Counted from the first letter of the stretch, positions 1 to 8,482 are shown. The stretch is DNA of 57,607 nt from Desulfuromonadales bacterium (GCA_027065695.1 JAMONP010000004.1:1-57607), one strand, 5' to 3'. Notes: generated by a model from the sequence alone, not told the origin. Translations and numbers: made by a program.

Positions 1-195
1 CTTCTCAGTTGCAACCTTCTCAGCTGCAACCTTCTCAGCAGCAGCTTTCTCAGCAGCAGCCTTCTCAGCTGCAACCTTCTCAGCTGCAACTTTCTCTGCA
101 GCAGACTTCTCTGCAGCAGACTTCTCTGCAGCAGACTTCTCTGCAGCAGACTTCTCTGCAGCAGACTTCTCTGCAGCAACTTTGTCTGCAGCGGC
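1..195. repeat. 15-bp in-frame tandem repeat array (13 copies)
   Basis: Thirteen contiguous 15-bp units run from base 1 to 195, each a variant of cttctctgcagcaga. They encode the five-residue AAEK-type repeat of the minus-strand exported protein. Units at 106-165 are almost identical, while those at the left edge diverge (agctgcaac, agcagcagc). This suggests recent expansion by slippage or unequal crossover in the middle of the array. The array runs off the window, so its full copy number is unknown. Confidence 0.9.
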
Positions 196-519
196 TTTTC
201 CTACGACAACAGGGATCACTTCCTGTTCAATCTGCTCATTCGTATCTACAACTGGCGCACCATTCGCACTTTCTACATCCTCCTCAGCAGAACTGTCACC
301 ACTGACCAGGGTCTCATCCGTCTCTGATTCAACATTCATATCAACCACCGCAACTTCTTCAACAGTCGACAGGTCTTCGTCTTCAATCACGCTTGCACTC
401 TGGTCAGAAACAACCAGATTCTCATTAGCTTGAGGCAGGATGAAATCATCAATGAACCAAGCTGAAGCAGGATGTGGGAAGAAAAAGGTGGCCAACAGGA
501 GAAGTAAGAGGTACGGCAT
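1..519 (-). CDS. Exported protein with tandem (A/V/S)AAEK repeats, partial (3' end outside window)
   Basis: Reading from an ATG at 519 the frame stays open to the window edge (173 codons), so the C-terminus is missing. The start is preceded by GGGAG. Residues 1 to about 20 form a hydrophobic signal sequence ending in HPASA-W, so the product is exported. Residues ~22-105 are acidic, and from about residue 109 the protein is at least 13 copies of a five-residue unit (AAEK preceded by V, A or S). Such Ala/Lys/Glu repeats form long helical or coiled-coil stalks, as in TolA-type envelope proteins. No enzymatic domain is visible, and a C-terminal domain could lie beyond the edge. Function unknown. 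Confidence 0.75.
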   Translation of the reverse strand, partial: MPYLLLLLLATFFFPHPASAWFIDDFILPQANENLVVSDQSASVIEDEDLSTVEEVAVVDMNVESETDETLVSGDSSAEEDVESANGAPVVDTNEQIEQEVIPVVVGKAAADKVAAEKSAAEKSAAEKSAAEKSAAEKSAAEKVAAEKVAAEKAAAEKAAAEKVAAEKVATEK

Positions 520-717
520 GCGGTGAAGCTCCCTAGGGAAATAGACGTTGCATCAGTGCTGCCAAATCTAATGAATCATCTGCAACATTGTACGAGAAAT
601 TATAGTTCAGAGCAAGAAAGGCAAGGGAACACAGATTTGTAGCAAAAAGGTCATCAGTTTTCTCCAGTTTATGACTTTGCAAGAAAAGGCCGATAGCCTC
701 CAGTAGAACTAGATTAT

Positions 718-1101
718 TTACCTGGCTTTTACTACTTCTACAAGGTAGCCGTCCGGATCAGAAAGGAAATAAAATCGTGCTCCCTGACCAGGCAACCCCT
801 TGAGCGGTTTTGGTGCAAGGCCCATTCCTACATGCTTCTTATGCGAAGTTTCGAGATCAGTCACACTGACGGCCAAGTGAGAATATCCATTACCAAGTTC
901 GTATGGCTCAGCCTGATCATGATTACAGGTTAATTCTAATTCAAAATCACTACCCGGAGAACGCAAGTAGCTGAGGGTGAATTTGAACTCCGGGAAATCC
1001 TTTCGGCGGTCAATTTTGAAACCAAGAGCATCCTGATAAAACCGCTCGGATTTCTCCAAATCCATGACCCTGATACATGAATGAATCATCTGGTAAGACA
1101 T
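718..1101 (-). CDS. gloA: Glyoxalase I / VOC-family lactoylglutathione lyase
   Basis: A single-domain vicinal-oxygen-chelate protein of about 127 residues that lines up end to end with glyoxalase I, which isomerises the methylglyoxal-glutathione hemithioacetal to S-lactoylglutathione in the cytosol. The four expected metal ligands are in place: His in MIHSCIRV, Glu in ELELTCN, His in GYSHLAVSV and Glu in YLVEVV near the C-terminus. The open frame extends to a GTG at 1107, but I choose the ATG at 1101 because GGAG lies five bases before it. The start almost abuts the stop of the upstream membrane-protein gene, so the two are probably co-transcribed. Whether glutathione is the true cofactor here is not shown. 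Confidence 0.8.
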   Translation of the reverse strand: MSYQMIHSCIRVMDLEKSERFYQDALGFKIDRRKDFPEFKFTLSYLRSPGSDFELELTCNHDQAEPYELGNGYSHLAVSVTDLETSHKKHVGMGLAPKPLKGLPGQGARFYFLSDPDGYLVEVVKAR

Positions 1102-1103
1102 AG

Positions 1104-1493
1104 TCACTCCGTCTCTTTATTTTTCTTTCTACCAAGTTCAAATGGGTGTGCTTGGCGACTGACAATAAAATCAGCGAATATTTTCAACCAGAGTGTCACA
1201 CCGGCAATGGAGCTCCAGGTCTTGTACGGGGAAAAAATATTTGGTAAACCAGCAAAGGTCAGCAGAACACCGATGATGGTGACAAGTGCCGTGCCACCTG
1301 CCAGTAGATTAACAATCCCGGTCGCAGGAGCCCATTTCTTTGGATTGGGTGGAACTTCACCACGTTTGAGAGCAACTTCGGAATAATTATGTTTGATGAA
1401 AATCCGCCATGCCCTCCGTAGCCAAAAGAAGGCCATGGGAAACATCGCTAGGAACAACATCAATGATATAGCAATACTTATGTCGAAAACCAT
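1104..1493 (-). CDS. Small membrane protein, unknown function
   Basis: A 129-residue protein with three hydrophobic segments: residues ~5-25, ~58-83 and ~92-110. A basic stretch after the first (RRAWRIFIKHNYSEVALKRGEVPP) and a charged tail (ELGRKKNKETE) suggest cytoplasmic loops. A GGAG six bases before the ATG supports the start. It immediately precedes the glyoxalase gene. I do not recognise the family. Confidence 0.65.
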   Translation of the reverse strand: MVFDISIAISLMLFLAMFPMAFFWLRRAWRIFIKHNYSEVALKRGEVPPNPKKWAPATGIVNLLAGGTALVTIIGVLLTFAGLPNIFSPYKTWSSIAGVTLWLKIFADFIVSRQAHPFELGRKKNKETE

Positions 1494-1605
1494 TCAATAC
1501 TCCCGGTAGCCCTTGCCGCGTCCTGTAAAAAACGCCGAGGCAGGCCATTGATAAAGTAGCATTATCTTTTACCTGATGATACAGGGGCAAGCAATCAAAA
1601 TCTGC

Positions 1606-1635
1606 AAAAAAACCCCGCCAGACTGGCTGGCGGGG
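1606..1635 (-). terminator. Rho-independent terminator of the symporter operon
   Basis: On the minus strand CCCCGCCAG / CTGGCGGGG form a nine-base-pair stem with a five-base loop, followed by seven T. It lies about 50 bp beyond the stop of the large symporter subunit. Confidence 0.9.
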
Positions 1636-1683
1636 TCAAGTGATCAAGCATAAGCCGGATCCAATTTAAATTTAAGCTTAGTA

Positions 1684-3507
1684 TTAGTGAGCAGCACCAT
1701 CAACAGCTTTGGAACCACGTGGGACACGCACGTTCTCGACCATTTCTGTGATGTGAGCAGGGCATGCCGGAGTGATCTTGCTGACCACGTAGGCAACTGC
1801 GAAGTTAACCAGGGCACCAATCGCACCAAATGCATTTGGCTCAATACCCATGAAGAAGTTCGCCTTGCCACCAAACATACCGAGGAACGAGGTACCTTTG
1901 ATGAAGAAAATCCCTTTGTGGGCAAAGACGTAGAACATGGTGACGCCGATACCGGCGAGCATACCTGCCATGGCACCTTCTTTGTTCATCTTCTTGTTGA
2001 AGATACCCATCATCAGAGCTGGGAAGATCGAGCTTGCGGCAAGACCGAAGGCGATTGCCACGGTACCGGCTGCGAAGTCCGGAGGGTTGAGACCGAGATA
2101 ACCGGCGACCACAATGGAACATGCCATAGCAACTTTACCGGTCATCAGTTCAGACTTCTCACTCATGTCAGGCATAAAGATGTTCTTGAAAAGGTCATGC
2201 GAGATTGCCGAAGAAATAGCCAGTAGCAGACCGGCAGCGGTCGAAAGCGCAGCAGCCAGACCACCAGCAGCAACCAGAGCGATAACCCAGTTAGGCAGAT
2301 TAGCAATTTCCGGGTTGGCAAGAACCATGATGTCACGGTTAACTTTAAGCTCACTACCTTTCCAACCAGCAGCTACAGCACCAGCCGGAGGATTCTTGTC
2401 ATTGTAGTACTGGATACGACCGTCACCGTTCTTGTCTTCGAACTTGAGCAGGCCGGTAACTTCCCAACGTTTCATCCAGTCGGGACGCTCATCGTACTTT
2501 ATGCTTGACTCAGGGGCAAACATCGCCGCCTTACGAAGCTCATCAGTGGCATAATCCATTTTGACGGCCTTGTTAACAGAAGCATGCAGGTTCAAGCGAG
2601 CCATAGCGGCAACACCAGGAGCAGTCGTGTAAAGGATTGCGATGAAAACCAGCGCCCAACCGGCAGATGCACGTGCGTCCTTAACCTTGGGAACCGTAAA
2701 GAAACGCATGATAACGTGGGGCAGACCGGCAGTACCGATCATCAGTGACATGGTGTAAACAAACATGTTCAGCGTGCTGATACGAGTCATCGTGGTGTAC
2801 TGTGGGAAACCGAGGTCCATAACGACCTGGTCAAGCTTGCCCAACAGACTCATGTCGGTGCCGACAAATCCGCCGCCCAGACCAAGCTGAGGAAGGGGAT
2901 TACCGGTCAACTGCATCGAAATAAAGATTGCAGGAATCGTGTATGCCAGGATCAGGACACAGTACTGAGCGACCTGAGTATAGGTGATACCTTTCATGCC
3001 GCCGAAAACTGCGTACATGAAAACGATGCCCATACCAATGAAAACTCCGACATGGTTGGAGACGCCCAGGAAACGGGAGAAAGCAACGCCAACACCGGTC
3101 ATCTGACCGATGATATAGGTGAGAGAAGCGGCCAGCAGACACAGAACCGCCACAATACTTGCACTCTTGGAGTAATAACGGTCACCGATAAACTGGGGCA
3201 CGGTGAACTTACCGAACTTACGCAGGTAAGGTGCCAGCAGCATTGCCAGAAGAACGTAACCGCCGGTCCAGCCCATGAGGAAGAGACCGCCGCCGTAACC
3301 CATGTTGGCGATCAGGCCAGCCATCGAGATAAAAGATGCTGCAGACATCCAGTCAGCGCCGGTCGCCATACCGTTCAGAACGGGAGGAACGCCGCCACCA
3401 GCAACATAGAATTCACTCGTGCTACCTGCACGAGCCCAAATGGCGATACCGATGTATAGAGCAAAGGTAGCACCGACAACAAGATAAGTCATAGTTTGAA
3501 GAGTCAT
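1684..3507 (-). CDS. Na+:solute (acetate-type) symporter, large subunit, VC_2705 subfamily
   Basis: A sodium:solute symporter family (SSS) permease of 607 residues with about 13 transmembrane helices. It resembles ActP-type acetate permeases and the VC_2705 subfamily. N-terminal landmarks include AGGGVPPVLNGMATGADWMSAASFISMAGLI. A hydrophilic loop at about residues 315-390 (ESSIKYDERPDWMKRWEV...) is typical of this subfamily. The annotated frame can begin at a TTG (3510), but the ATG at 3507 has GGAG six bases upstream. The gene follows the small subunit by about 10 bp, and a strong terminator closes the unit. In Geobacter relatives this pair imports acetate, the main electron donor; that substrate is inferred here. 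Confidence 0.9.
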   Translation of the reverse strand: MTLQTMTYLVVGATFALYIGIAIWARAGSTSEFYVAGGGVPPVLNGMATGADWMSAASFISMAGLIANMGYGGGLFLMGWTGGYVLLAMLLAPYLRKFGKFTVPQFIGDRYYSKSASIVAVLCLLAASLTYIIGQMTGVGVAFSRFLGVSNHVGVFIGMGIVFMYAVFGGMKGITYTQVAQYCVLILAYTIPAIFISMQLTGNPLPQLGLGGGFVGTDMSLLGKLDQVVMDLGFPQYTTMTRISTLNMFVYTMSLMIGTAGLPHVIMRFFTVPKVKDARASAGWALVFIAILYTTAPGVAAMARLNLHASVNKAVKMDYATDELRKAAMFAPESSIKYDERPDWMKRWEVTGLLKFEDKNGDGRIQYYNDKNPPAGAVAAGWKGSELKVNRDIMVLANPEIANLPNWVIALVAAGGLAAALSTAAGLLLAISSAISHDLFKNIFMPDMSEKSELMTGKVAMACSIVVAGYLGLNPPDFAAGTVAIAFGLAASSIFPALMMGIFNKKMNKEGAMAGMLAGIGVTMFYVFAHKGIFFIKGTSFLGMFGGKANFFMGIEPNAFGAIGALVNFAVAYVVSKITPACPAHITEMVENVRVPRGSKAVDGAAH

Positions 3508-3518
3508 CAATATCTCCT

Positions 3519-3773
3519 TTAGTCTTCGTGAACGTCAAATTTTTCGTCGATTTTGCCCATAAAATGCATATAGACAAAGATAAGGATGACGAATACATAC
3601 ATCGAGCCCTGCTGTGCGAACCAGAAGCCCAGCGGGTAACCACCAATACTCATGCTGTTAAGAGCATCTGCGAACAAGATGCCGCAACCGAACGAGACGA
3701 AAAACCAGACAGCCAGAACCTGGGCTACCAGCGTCAACGTTGCTTTCCAATATGCTTCTCCACTTTTGTCCAT
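3519..3773 (-). CDS. Symporter small subunit (DUF4212)
   Basis: An 84-residue protein with two transmembrane helices (about residues 14-35 and 55-72). It has the family signature YWKATLTLVAQVLAVWFFVSFG and the acidic C-terminus KIDEKFDVHED. DUF4212 proteins are obligate neighbours of VC_2705-type sodium/solute symporters. GGAGG six bases before the ATG gives a strong start, and the large subunit follows after a short gap. It probably assembles with or stabilises the permease; no separate activity is known. Confidence 0.9.
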   Translation of the reverse strand: MDKSGEAYWKATLTLVAQVLAVWFFVSFGCGILFADALNSMSIGGYPLGFWFAQQGSMYVFVILIFVYMHFMGKIDEKFDVHED

Positions 3774-4352
3774 GAATAACCTCCTTCAGGTTAGTAAAAA
3801 AAAACACTTTAAAATAGATACGGTAAAACTTTAAGCTCTCCCACCACCTCCTTAACTGACCGGGCTCGCGCCCGATACTGTGAGTGTCCCCCCAGACTAC
3901 AGTTTAAGGAGACAAAGTTTTAACTTCCTAGTTACGATGTTTGATATCAGGGTCTATATCCAGCTGTTAAAAGCTGCCAAACAAAACCTTCTAGAAGACT
4001 AAATCAATCAGAATTTAGCTATCATTCCTTATTCTTGCAACGACTAACCATCAACCTAAACAGGTTGATGGAGAAGATAGCTTGAGACTCACAACTGAGT
4101 CAATAAAAAAATATAACGTTGTTTCGTTCACGCCAAAAAGCATCTGAAACATACGTAAAACCAACAGCTTCCAAGGCCCCTGTTTTTCATTCCAAGTCCC
4201 ATAACAGTAAAACGCGAGTTTGCCAGTAATCGGTCTATTTTACTTGTTATATTATCATTTTTCATTAACGACTACGTCTGCAACGATTAGTTGCATAAAA
4301 AGCCAAAACTATGGACAATAACGTGATTTCATATGCTTTGCTTGGAGTTTCT
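3774..4352. promoter_or_regulatory. Divergent intergenic region with inverted repeats
   Basis: This 579-bp stretch separates the symporter pair from the CBS/nucleotidyltransferase gene. It holds several dyads. CGGGC-TCGC-GCCCG (3861-3874) lies in the symporter leader. A perfect 10-bp hairpin ccatcaacct-aaac-aggttgatgg is at 4048-4071. An operator-like inverted repeat tgcaac-gatta-gttgca is at 4279-4295, and its half-site tgcaacga recurs at about 4036. I cannot assign promoter boxes with confidence. Confidence 0.5.
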
Positions 4353-5810
4353 ATGCCCAACAGCAACTACAACGAAGAGAGCTTCTATTTCCTGCATATC
4401 GACAGCGTCTGTCGCAGCCCTGCGATCACCTGCTCTGCCAACATCAGCGTGATTGATGCGGCCCGCCTTATGCGCGAACAGAACATCGCCGGACTTGTCG
4501 TTGTTGCAGAGGAAGCTCCGATCGGCATTCTCTCAGTAGGCGACTTTCGCGACCTGATTGCCACTGCAGGGGAGAATCTTGCCGGGTACAAAGTCTGCGA
4601 TATCATGCATGTCGGCGTCATATCGGTTCGTCGACAATCTTATGTTTTTGAAGCCATCTTCAAAATGGCCCGGAACAACATTCATCGCCTGGCGGTTATC
4701 AACGATGAGCAACAACTTGTAGGCATAGTCAACGCCACCGACCTACTCAGCCAGCAGACCCGCAGCCCGCTCTACCTGAATCAGGAGATGGAAGCGGCTG
4801 ATTCAATTGATGAACTCCAGAAGATCAATGGCCGTATTATCGAAATGGTTAGAAGCGCCATGAGTGCAGGTGCCGACACCAGAAGCCTGGTTCAGCTGAT
4901 TGCCCATTTCAACGATGGCTTCACACAACGCATTATCACCCTCTTGGAAAATTTGGAAGGTATCTCCTTGCCAGCCAAAGCTGCTTACCTGGCGCTCGGC
5001 AGCGAAGGCCGCAACGAGCAGACGTTACGTACTGATCAGGACAGTGCCATGGTCTACGCCGACGATATTACACCCGCTGAGCTTGACGAATGTGCCCGCT
5101 TCGCAGACAGACTTGTTGACACACTCGATTTTGTCGGCATTCCCCGCTGCCCCGGCAACACCATGGCAAGTAATCCACAATGGCGACACAGCCTGACAGA
5201 ATGGCAACAAATCCTTGAACATTGGATCTCTGTCCCCAAGGGAGAGAACATGGTCAACTTCGGCATGTTCCAGGATTTTCGCACAATTTACGGTGACGAT
5301 TCGCTGGAAAAGGCTTTGCACAAATTCATCTATGCGTCAACTCAGAGGACCAAGCTCTTCTTTCCGTGTGTCGCCAAGAACATCGTTCGTTTCCAGGTCC
5401 CGCTGGGGGTGTTCGGTCGTCTCAAGGTTGAACACAACGGCACTAATCGTGGCAAGATCGACCTCAAAAAAGCTGGAATTTTTGCCATCACTGAGGGAGC
5501 CAGCTTGCTTGCATTGGAGAATAATATCGACAGGGGGACTACCCTGGACAAGCTGGGGATGCTTGAACAGCTGGGAGTACTCTCAACCGATGACAGCGAA
5601 ACCATCAGTGAGGCATTCATATATCTGGTCAATCTTCGCTTACAACGTCAATTAAGCGATCTGGCCACAGGCGAGACACCCGGCAACGCTATCGATCCAC
5701 AGCGCCTGCCCGGAAAATCACAAAAACAACTTCGTGAAGCTCTGCACGGTGTCAAACTATTCCTGCGCATCATCCACAATCACTACCAGCTCGACTTCAT
5801 ACCCAACTGA
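4353..5810 (+). CDS. CBS-domain / DUF294 nucleotidyltransferase-like regulator
   Basis: The protein has a tandem CBS pair in roughly its first 150 residues. A GlnD-like nucleotidyltransferase domain follows, marked by ALGSEGRNEQTLRTDQDSAMVY, with the catalytic-type acidic residues D-x-D-S-A. The DUF294 C-terminal helical domain completes it. CBS pairs usually sense adenylates, and proteins of this architecture are repeatedly linked to VC_2705 symporters, as here. A regulatory role over uptake is therefore likely. I prefer the ATG at 4353, which has GGAG five bases upstream, over the one at 4311, which has no Shine-Dalgarno. That gives 485 residues. A terminator follows directly. Confidence 0.88.
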   Translation: MPNSNYNEESFYFLHIDSVCRSPAITCSANISVIDAARLMREQNIAGLVVVAEEAPIGILSVGDFRDLIATAGENLAGYKVCDIMHVGVISVRRQSYVFEAIFKMARNNIHRLAVINDEQQLVGIVNATDLLSQQTRSPLYLNQEMEAADSIDELQKINGRIIEMVRSAMSAGADTRSLVQLIAHFNDGFTQRIITLLENLEGISLPAKAAYLALGSEGRNEQTLRTDQDSAMVYADDITPAELDECARFADRLVDTLDFVGIPRCPGNTMASNPQWRHSLTEWQQILEHWISVPKGENMVNFGMFQDFRTIYGDDSLEKALHKFIYASTQRTKLFFPCVAKNIVRFQVPLGVFGRLKVEHNGTNRGKIDLKKAGIFAITEGASLLALENNIDRGTTLDKLGMLEQLGVLSTDDSETISEAFIYLVNLRLQRQLSDLATGETPGNAIDPQRLPGKSQKQLREALHGVKLFLRIIHNHYQLDFIPN

Positions 5811-5816
5811 TAACTA

Positions 5817-5850
5817 AAAAAGGGCCAGCAAATCAGCTGGTCCTTTTTTT
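5817..5850 (+). terminator. Rho-independent terminator after the DUF294 gene
   Basis: GGGCCAGC and GCTGGTCC form a stem (one G-T pair) around a six-base loop, preceded by A6 and followed by T7, starting six bases after the stop codon. The A-tract also allows function on the minus strand. Confidence 0.9.
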
Positions 5851-5881
5851 ATAATATTCGAAATAGAACCTCCACCTACAA

Positions 5882-6127
5882 CTATTGGCTGGAGGGATCA
5901 AAGAACCAGACTGTCTGTTTCTTGTGCCAACCCTTCTGCCACATACAGCTTTCATAGCTAACCCTCTCCTGGCCAGGAGGGATACCTTTGCTAGCACCAC
6001 CAGTCTCTGCCTGGCAATCCCTGTCATCAGCATAAAATTCAGAGGAACGCTTGGTCGCATGCTCCCAGCGGGAAGCACAGCCGATCAGCAAGAGGACAAA
6101 CAATCCACACAAAACCCAACGCATCAT
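5882..6127 (-). CDS. Small lipoprotein, unknown function
   Basis: From the ATG at 6127 (GGGGGT about ten bases upstream) the product is about 81 residues. It starts MMRWVLCGLFVLLLIGC and has a clear lipobox (LIGC). The mature part is hydrophilic and contains three further Cys (DDRDCQAET, YESCMWQKG), two of which could form a disulfide. The frame extends upstream to 6172, but that would bury the lipobox. I recognise the type from Desulfuromonadales genomes only as hypothetical. Confidence 0.65.
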   Translation of the reverse strand: MMRWVLCGLFVLLLIGCASRWEHATKRSSEFYADDRDCQAETGGASKGIPPGQERVSYESCMWQKGWHKKQTVWFFDPSSQ

Positions 6128-6284
6128 CACCAGACCCCCAATCAGAAAAACTATGCCAGTATTCGCATCCATTCAGGAGATTCCGAGTGAATACGGTATC
6201 GTTTTCATATACTAATATAGCCCATAACATCCACTGCAGCAATTAAAAGCTGCCCTGCACATAATTCCAAGCAAGAAAAAAAAC

Positions 6285-6313
6285 TTGACCTACGGCATTA
6301 AATTGCATAAATT
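6285..6313 (+). promoter_or_regulatory. Sigma-70 promoter of the triheme cytochrome gene
   Basis: TTGACC (6285-6290) and TAAATT (6308-6313) are separated by 17 bp, about 45 bp before the cytochrome start. Confidence 0.6.
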
Positions 6314-6356
6314 AGCAGTTCTTTAATTATGGAACGTTAATTCAAAGGAGAGAAAC

Positions 6357-6623
6357 ATGAAGAAACTGATTATTGCTGTCGTGCTGATCGCATTCACCTT
6401 CACCATGGCCTATGCTGCCGACACCGTGACTTACGAAAACAAGAAGGGGAATGTCACATTTAACCACAAAGCTCATGGTGAGAAAATGGACTGCACAGCC
6501 TGTCATGAAGGCACTCCGGCCAAAATTGAAGTCGACAAGAAATCTGCCCATAAAGATACCTGTAAAAGTTGTCACAAAAAGGATGGCGGGCCGACTAAGT
6601 GTAACGACTGTCACAAGAAATAA
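6357..6623 (+). CDS. Periplasmic triheme cytochrome c7, PpcA family
   Basis: An 88-residue precursor with a signal peptide cleaved after AYA (residue 20). Three CXXCH heme sites follow: C46-H50 (CTACH), C69-H73 (CKSCH) and C82-H86 (CNDCH). Additional His residues such as NHKAH and SAHKD serve as axial ligands. Length, heme spacing and lysine richness match Geobacter PpcA-E, soluble periplasmic carriers that pass electrons from inner-membrane quinol oxidoreductases to outer-membrane conduits. Strong AAGGAG ribosome-binding site; single-gene unit with its own promoter and terminator. Which Ppc paralogue it is cannot be told from the sequence alone. Confidence 0.95.
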   Translation: MKKLIIAVVLIAFTFTMAYAADTVTYENKKGNVTFNHKAHGEKMDCTACHEGTPAKIEVDKKSAHKDTCKSCHKKDGGPTKCNDCHKK

Positions 6624-6644
6624 ACCCATTTTTATGCAATTTCA

Positions 6645-6675
6645 AAAGCCTCCCATTTTCGGGAGGCTTTTTTTA
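6645..6675 (+). terminator. Rho-independent terminator after the cytochrome c7 gene
   Basis: AAGCCTCCC / GGGAGGCTT stem with a short ATTTTC loop and a T7 tract, about 20 bp past the stop codon. Confidence 0.92.
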
Positions 6676-6748
6676 TTTCGGGACACAGCAAGGTGGGTAC
6701 ACTCACTATTTTCACAACAGCTTACCAAAAGACATGTTTAGTCATAAA

Positions 6749-6776
6749 TTGCGAGCTTCCAATATTATGATATAAT
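6749..6776 (+). promoter_or_regulatory. Sigma-70 promoter of the desulfoferrodoxin gene
   Basis: TTGCGA (6749-6754) and a perfect TATAAT (6771-6776) are 16 bp apart. The AT-rich spacer aatattatgatataat overlaps the -10 box and has partial dyad symmetry, so a Fur/PerR-type site is possible but unproven. Confidence 0.6.
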
Positions 6777-6810
6777 CCCGGACAACTATTAACCCTTTAA
6801 GGAGAAAGAA

Positions 6811-7191
6811 ATGCCTAAATTAAATGAAGTATACAAGTGTGAGTTGTGCGGCAACATTGTCGAACTCGTGCACGGTGGTCCAGGTGCCCTGAGCTGCTGC
6901 AGTCAAAAGATGGTTCTTATGACCGAGAACACGACTGACGCCGCCCAGGAAAAACATGTACCTGTCATCGAAATCAATGCTGACAGCATCACCGTTAAAG
7001 TCGGCAGTGTTCCTCATCCCATGCAGGATGAACACTCTATCGAATGGATTGAGTTGATTGCTGACGGCAAAGTCTACCGCCAAAACCTTCAACCTGGCGG
7101 GGCCCCGGAAGCCACCTTCCCGGTGATCGCTCAGCAAGTTACTGCTCGCGAATACTGCAACCTGCACGGACACTGGTCAGCTAAAAACTAA
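6811..7191 (+). CDS. dfx: Desulfoferrodoxin (superoxide reductase)
   Basis: 126 residues, collinear with two-iron superoxide reductases, which reduce superoxide to hydrogen peroxide in the cytosol of anaerobes. The N-terminal desulforedoxin domain keeps the Fe(Cys)4 ligands C10, C13, C29 and C30 (CELCG, CC). The catalytic centre II ligands are all present: H49 (KHVPVIE), H69 (HPM), H75 (EHSIEW), C116 and H119 (YCNLHGHW). K48, implicated in superoxide attraction, is also conserved. It has a good AAGGAG site and a consensus promoter and appears monocistronic. Confidence 0.96.
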   Translation: MPKLNEVYKCELCGNIVELVHGGPGALSCCSQKMVLMTENTTDAAQEKHVPVIEINADSITVKVGSVPHPMQDEHSIEWIELIADGKVYRQNLQPGGAPEATFPVIAQQVTAREYCNLHGHWSAKN

Positions 7192-7208
7192 TCCGTCAAT
7201 CGACAAAA

Positions 7209-7228
7209 GGCCCCCGGAATCGGGGGCC
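7209..7228 (-). terminator. Shared hairpin terminator between dfx and the slyD-like gene
   Basis: A perfect GGCCCCCG-GAAT-CGGGGGCC stem. On the minus strand it is followed by TTTT, so it mainly terminates the FKBP operon. On the plus strand there is no T-tract. Confidence 0.75.
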
Positions 7229-7266
7229 TCAAATCAATAAACAAGCTCAATGAATGGACTGCAAGT

Positions 7267-7710
7267 TCAGACGAATTCAAGCACCTCAATCTCAAAATGC
7301 AGGTCCTTGCCAGCCAGCGGATGATTGCCATCAAGCACCACGACGGCATCCGAGAGTTCCACCACCTGAACCTCCAGGGTCTGGCCCTCTTCCATACTGA
7401 CTTCGAGCATACTGCCAAGGATCAGTTGTTCATTGTCAGGGATCAAGTGTCGCTCAACCTCGACGACCATATCCGGCACATGGATGCCATAGCCATCTTC
7501 CGGAACAACCACCACCTTACAACTCTCGCCTGGTTTTAAGCCAACAACCGCGCGATCAAACCCGGCAATCACCTGTTCGGCACCGACGGCAAATTCCAGA
7601 GGTTCATGACCCTCGGAGGAGTCGAAGGTCGAGCCATTCTCAAAACGACCGACATAATTGACCCGGATCTGATCACCGTTGGCAACCACACGATCCTTCT
7701 GGTCACTCAT
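7267..7710 (-). CDS. slyD: SlyD-like FKBP-type peptidyl-prolyl isomerase
   Basis: 147 residues with an FKBP fold interrupted by an IF (insert-in-flap) chaperone domain, the SlyD arrangement. Markers are VNYVGRFENGSTFDSS near the N-terminus, the GYGIHVPDMVVEVER segment, and the closing GKDLHFEIEVLEFV. The His/Cys-rich metal-binding tail of E. coli SlyD is absent, as in many relatives. The open frame begins with TTG (7713), but the ATG at 7710 shares a base with the stop of the upstream FKBP gene (TGATG) and has GGAG eight bases ahead, indicating translational coupling. Cytosolic folding helper. Confidence 0.88.
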   Translation of the reverse strand: MSDQKDRVVANGDQIRVNYVGRFENGSTFDSSEGHEPLEFAVGAEQVIAGFDRAVVGLKPGESCKVVVVPEDGYGIHVPDMVVEVERHLIPDNEQLILGSMLEVSMEEGQTLEVQVVELSDAVVVLDGNHPLAGKDLHFEIEVLEFV

Positions 7711-8426
7711 CAATTTTCTCCCTTTTCTACACTGATCAGCTCCACATCAAATATCAGGGTTGCATTGGGGCCAATATCCTGACCGGCACCACGCTCGCCA
7801 TAAGCAAGGCTGGCAGGGATAACCAGCTGCCATTTCGCTCCAGGCTTCATCATCTGCAAGGCTTCGGTCCATCCGGCGATGACACCACCCACAGGAAAAG
7901 TTGCTGGTTGGCCGCGATCATAAGAGCTGTCAAACTGTGCACCATCAATGAGGGTGCCGCGGTAATGCACGGTCGCAACATCAGCCGCTGCCGGTGAGTC
8001 ACCCTCGCCTGGCTCGAGTACTTTGTACTGAAGACCGCTCTCAGTGACCACAACCCCTTCTTTTTTGGCGTTCTCAGCAAGGAAGGCTTCTCCATCTGCC
8101 TGATTCTTTGCCGCAGCGGCTTCCATCTCGGCAACCATCTTAGCTTGCATCTTCTCTTGGAAAGCTTGGATTTCACTGCCCATCTCCTCATCAGTGAGTC
8201 GCAATTCTTTACCGGTTAAGCTGTCTTTCAAACCCATTAACATAACATCAGTATCGATATCCATCTTCTGGGTGTTGAAATCCTGGCCTATATTCACACC
8301 GATCGTATAACTGATGCGGCTTTTCGGAGTATCCAACTTCGTCTCTGGAGCGACCTTGACCTCCTCGGCAGAACAACCAACAACAAACATCAGCAGAAAC
8401 ATCACGGAAAACAGTCTGAAATACAT
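7710..8426 (-). CDS. FkpA/Mip-type FKBP peptidyl-prolyl isomerase, lipoprotein
   Basis: 238 residues. Residues 1-18 end in a lipobox (VVGC), so the protein is lipid-anchored in the envelope. Residues ~35-125 form the helical dimerisation domain typical of FkpA/Mip (SYTIGVNIGQDFNTQ; a long Ala/Glu/Lys helix). Residues ~130-235 are the FKBP domain with VHYRGTLIDGAQFDSSYDRG, FPVGGVIAGWTEALQMMKPG and the final ATLIFDVELISVE. Expected role: folding of exported proteins. It is the first gene of a two-gene operon with the slyD-like gene. Confidence 0.9.
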   Translation of the reverse strand: MYFRLFSVMFLLMFVVGCSAEEVKVAPETKLDTPKSRISYTIGVNIGQDFNTQKMDIDTDVMLMGLKDSLTGKELRLTDEEMGSEIQAFQEKMQAKMVAEMEAAAAKNQADGEAFLAENAKKEGVVVTESGLQYKVLEPGEGDSPAAADVATVHYRGTLIDGAQFDSSYDRGQPATFPVGGVIAGWTEALQMMKPGAKWQLVIPASLAYGERGAGQDIGPNATLIFDVELISVEKGEN

Positions 8427-8482
8427 ACAAAGTCCTCTCTTTAGAATGATATTAAGTAACTATCCAGTTTACGATTAAAGAT

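Noticed and set aside
1-195. CRISPR array
   Set aside because: Units are contiguous 15-mers without spacers and are in frame with a coding sequence.
9-433. Plus-strand Gln/Ser/Leu-rich frames at the left edge
   Set aside because: They are shadows of the 15-bp AAEK repeat; the minus frame has a signal peptide and ribosome-binding site.
1387-1590. 67-codon minus-strand frame
   Set aside because: It overlaps the well-supported membrane-protein gene in another frame, with no Shine-Dalgarno or family.
4311-4352. Upstream ATG as start of the CBS/DUF294 protein
   Set aside because: No ribosome-binding site, whereas the ATG at 4353 has GGAG at five bases.
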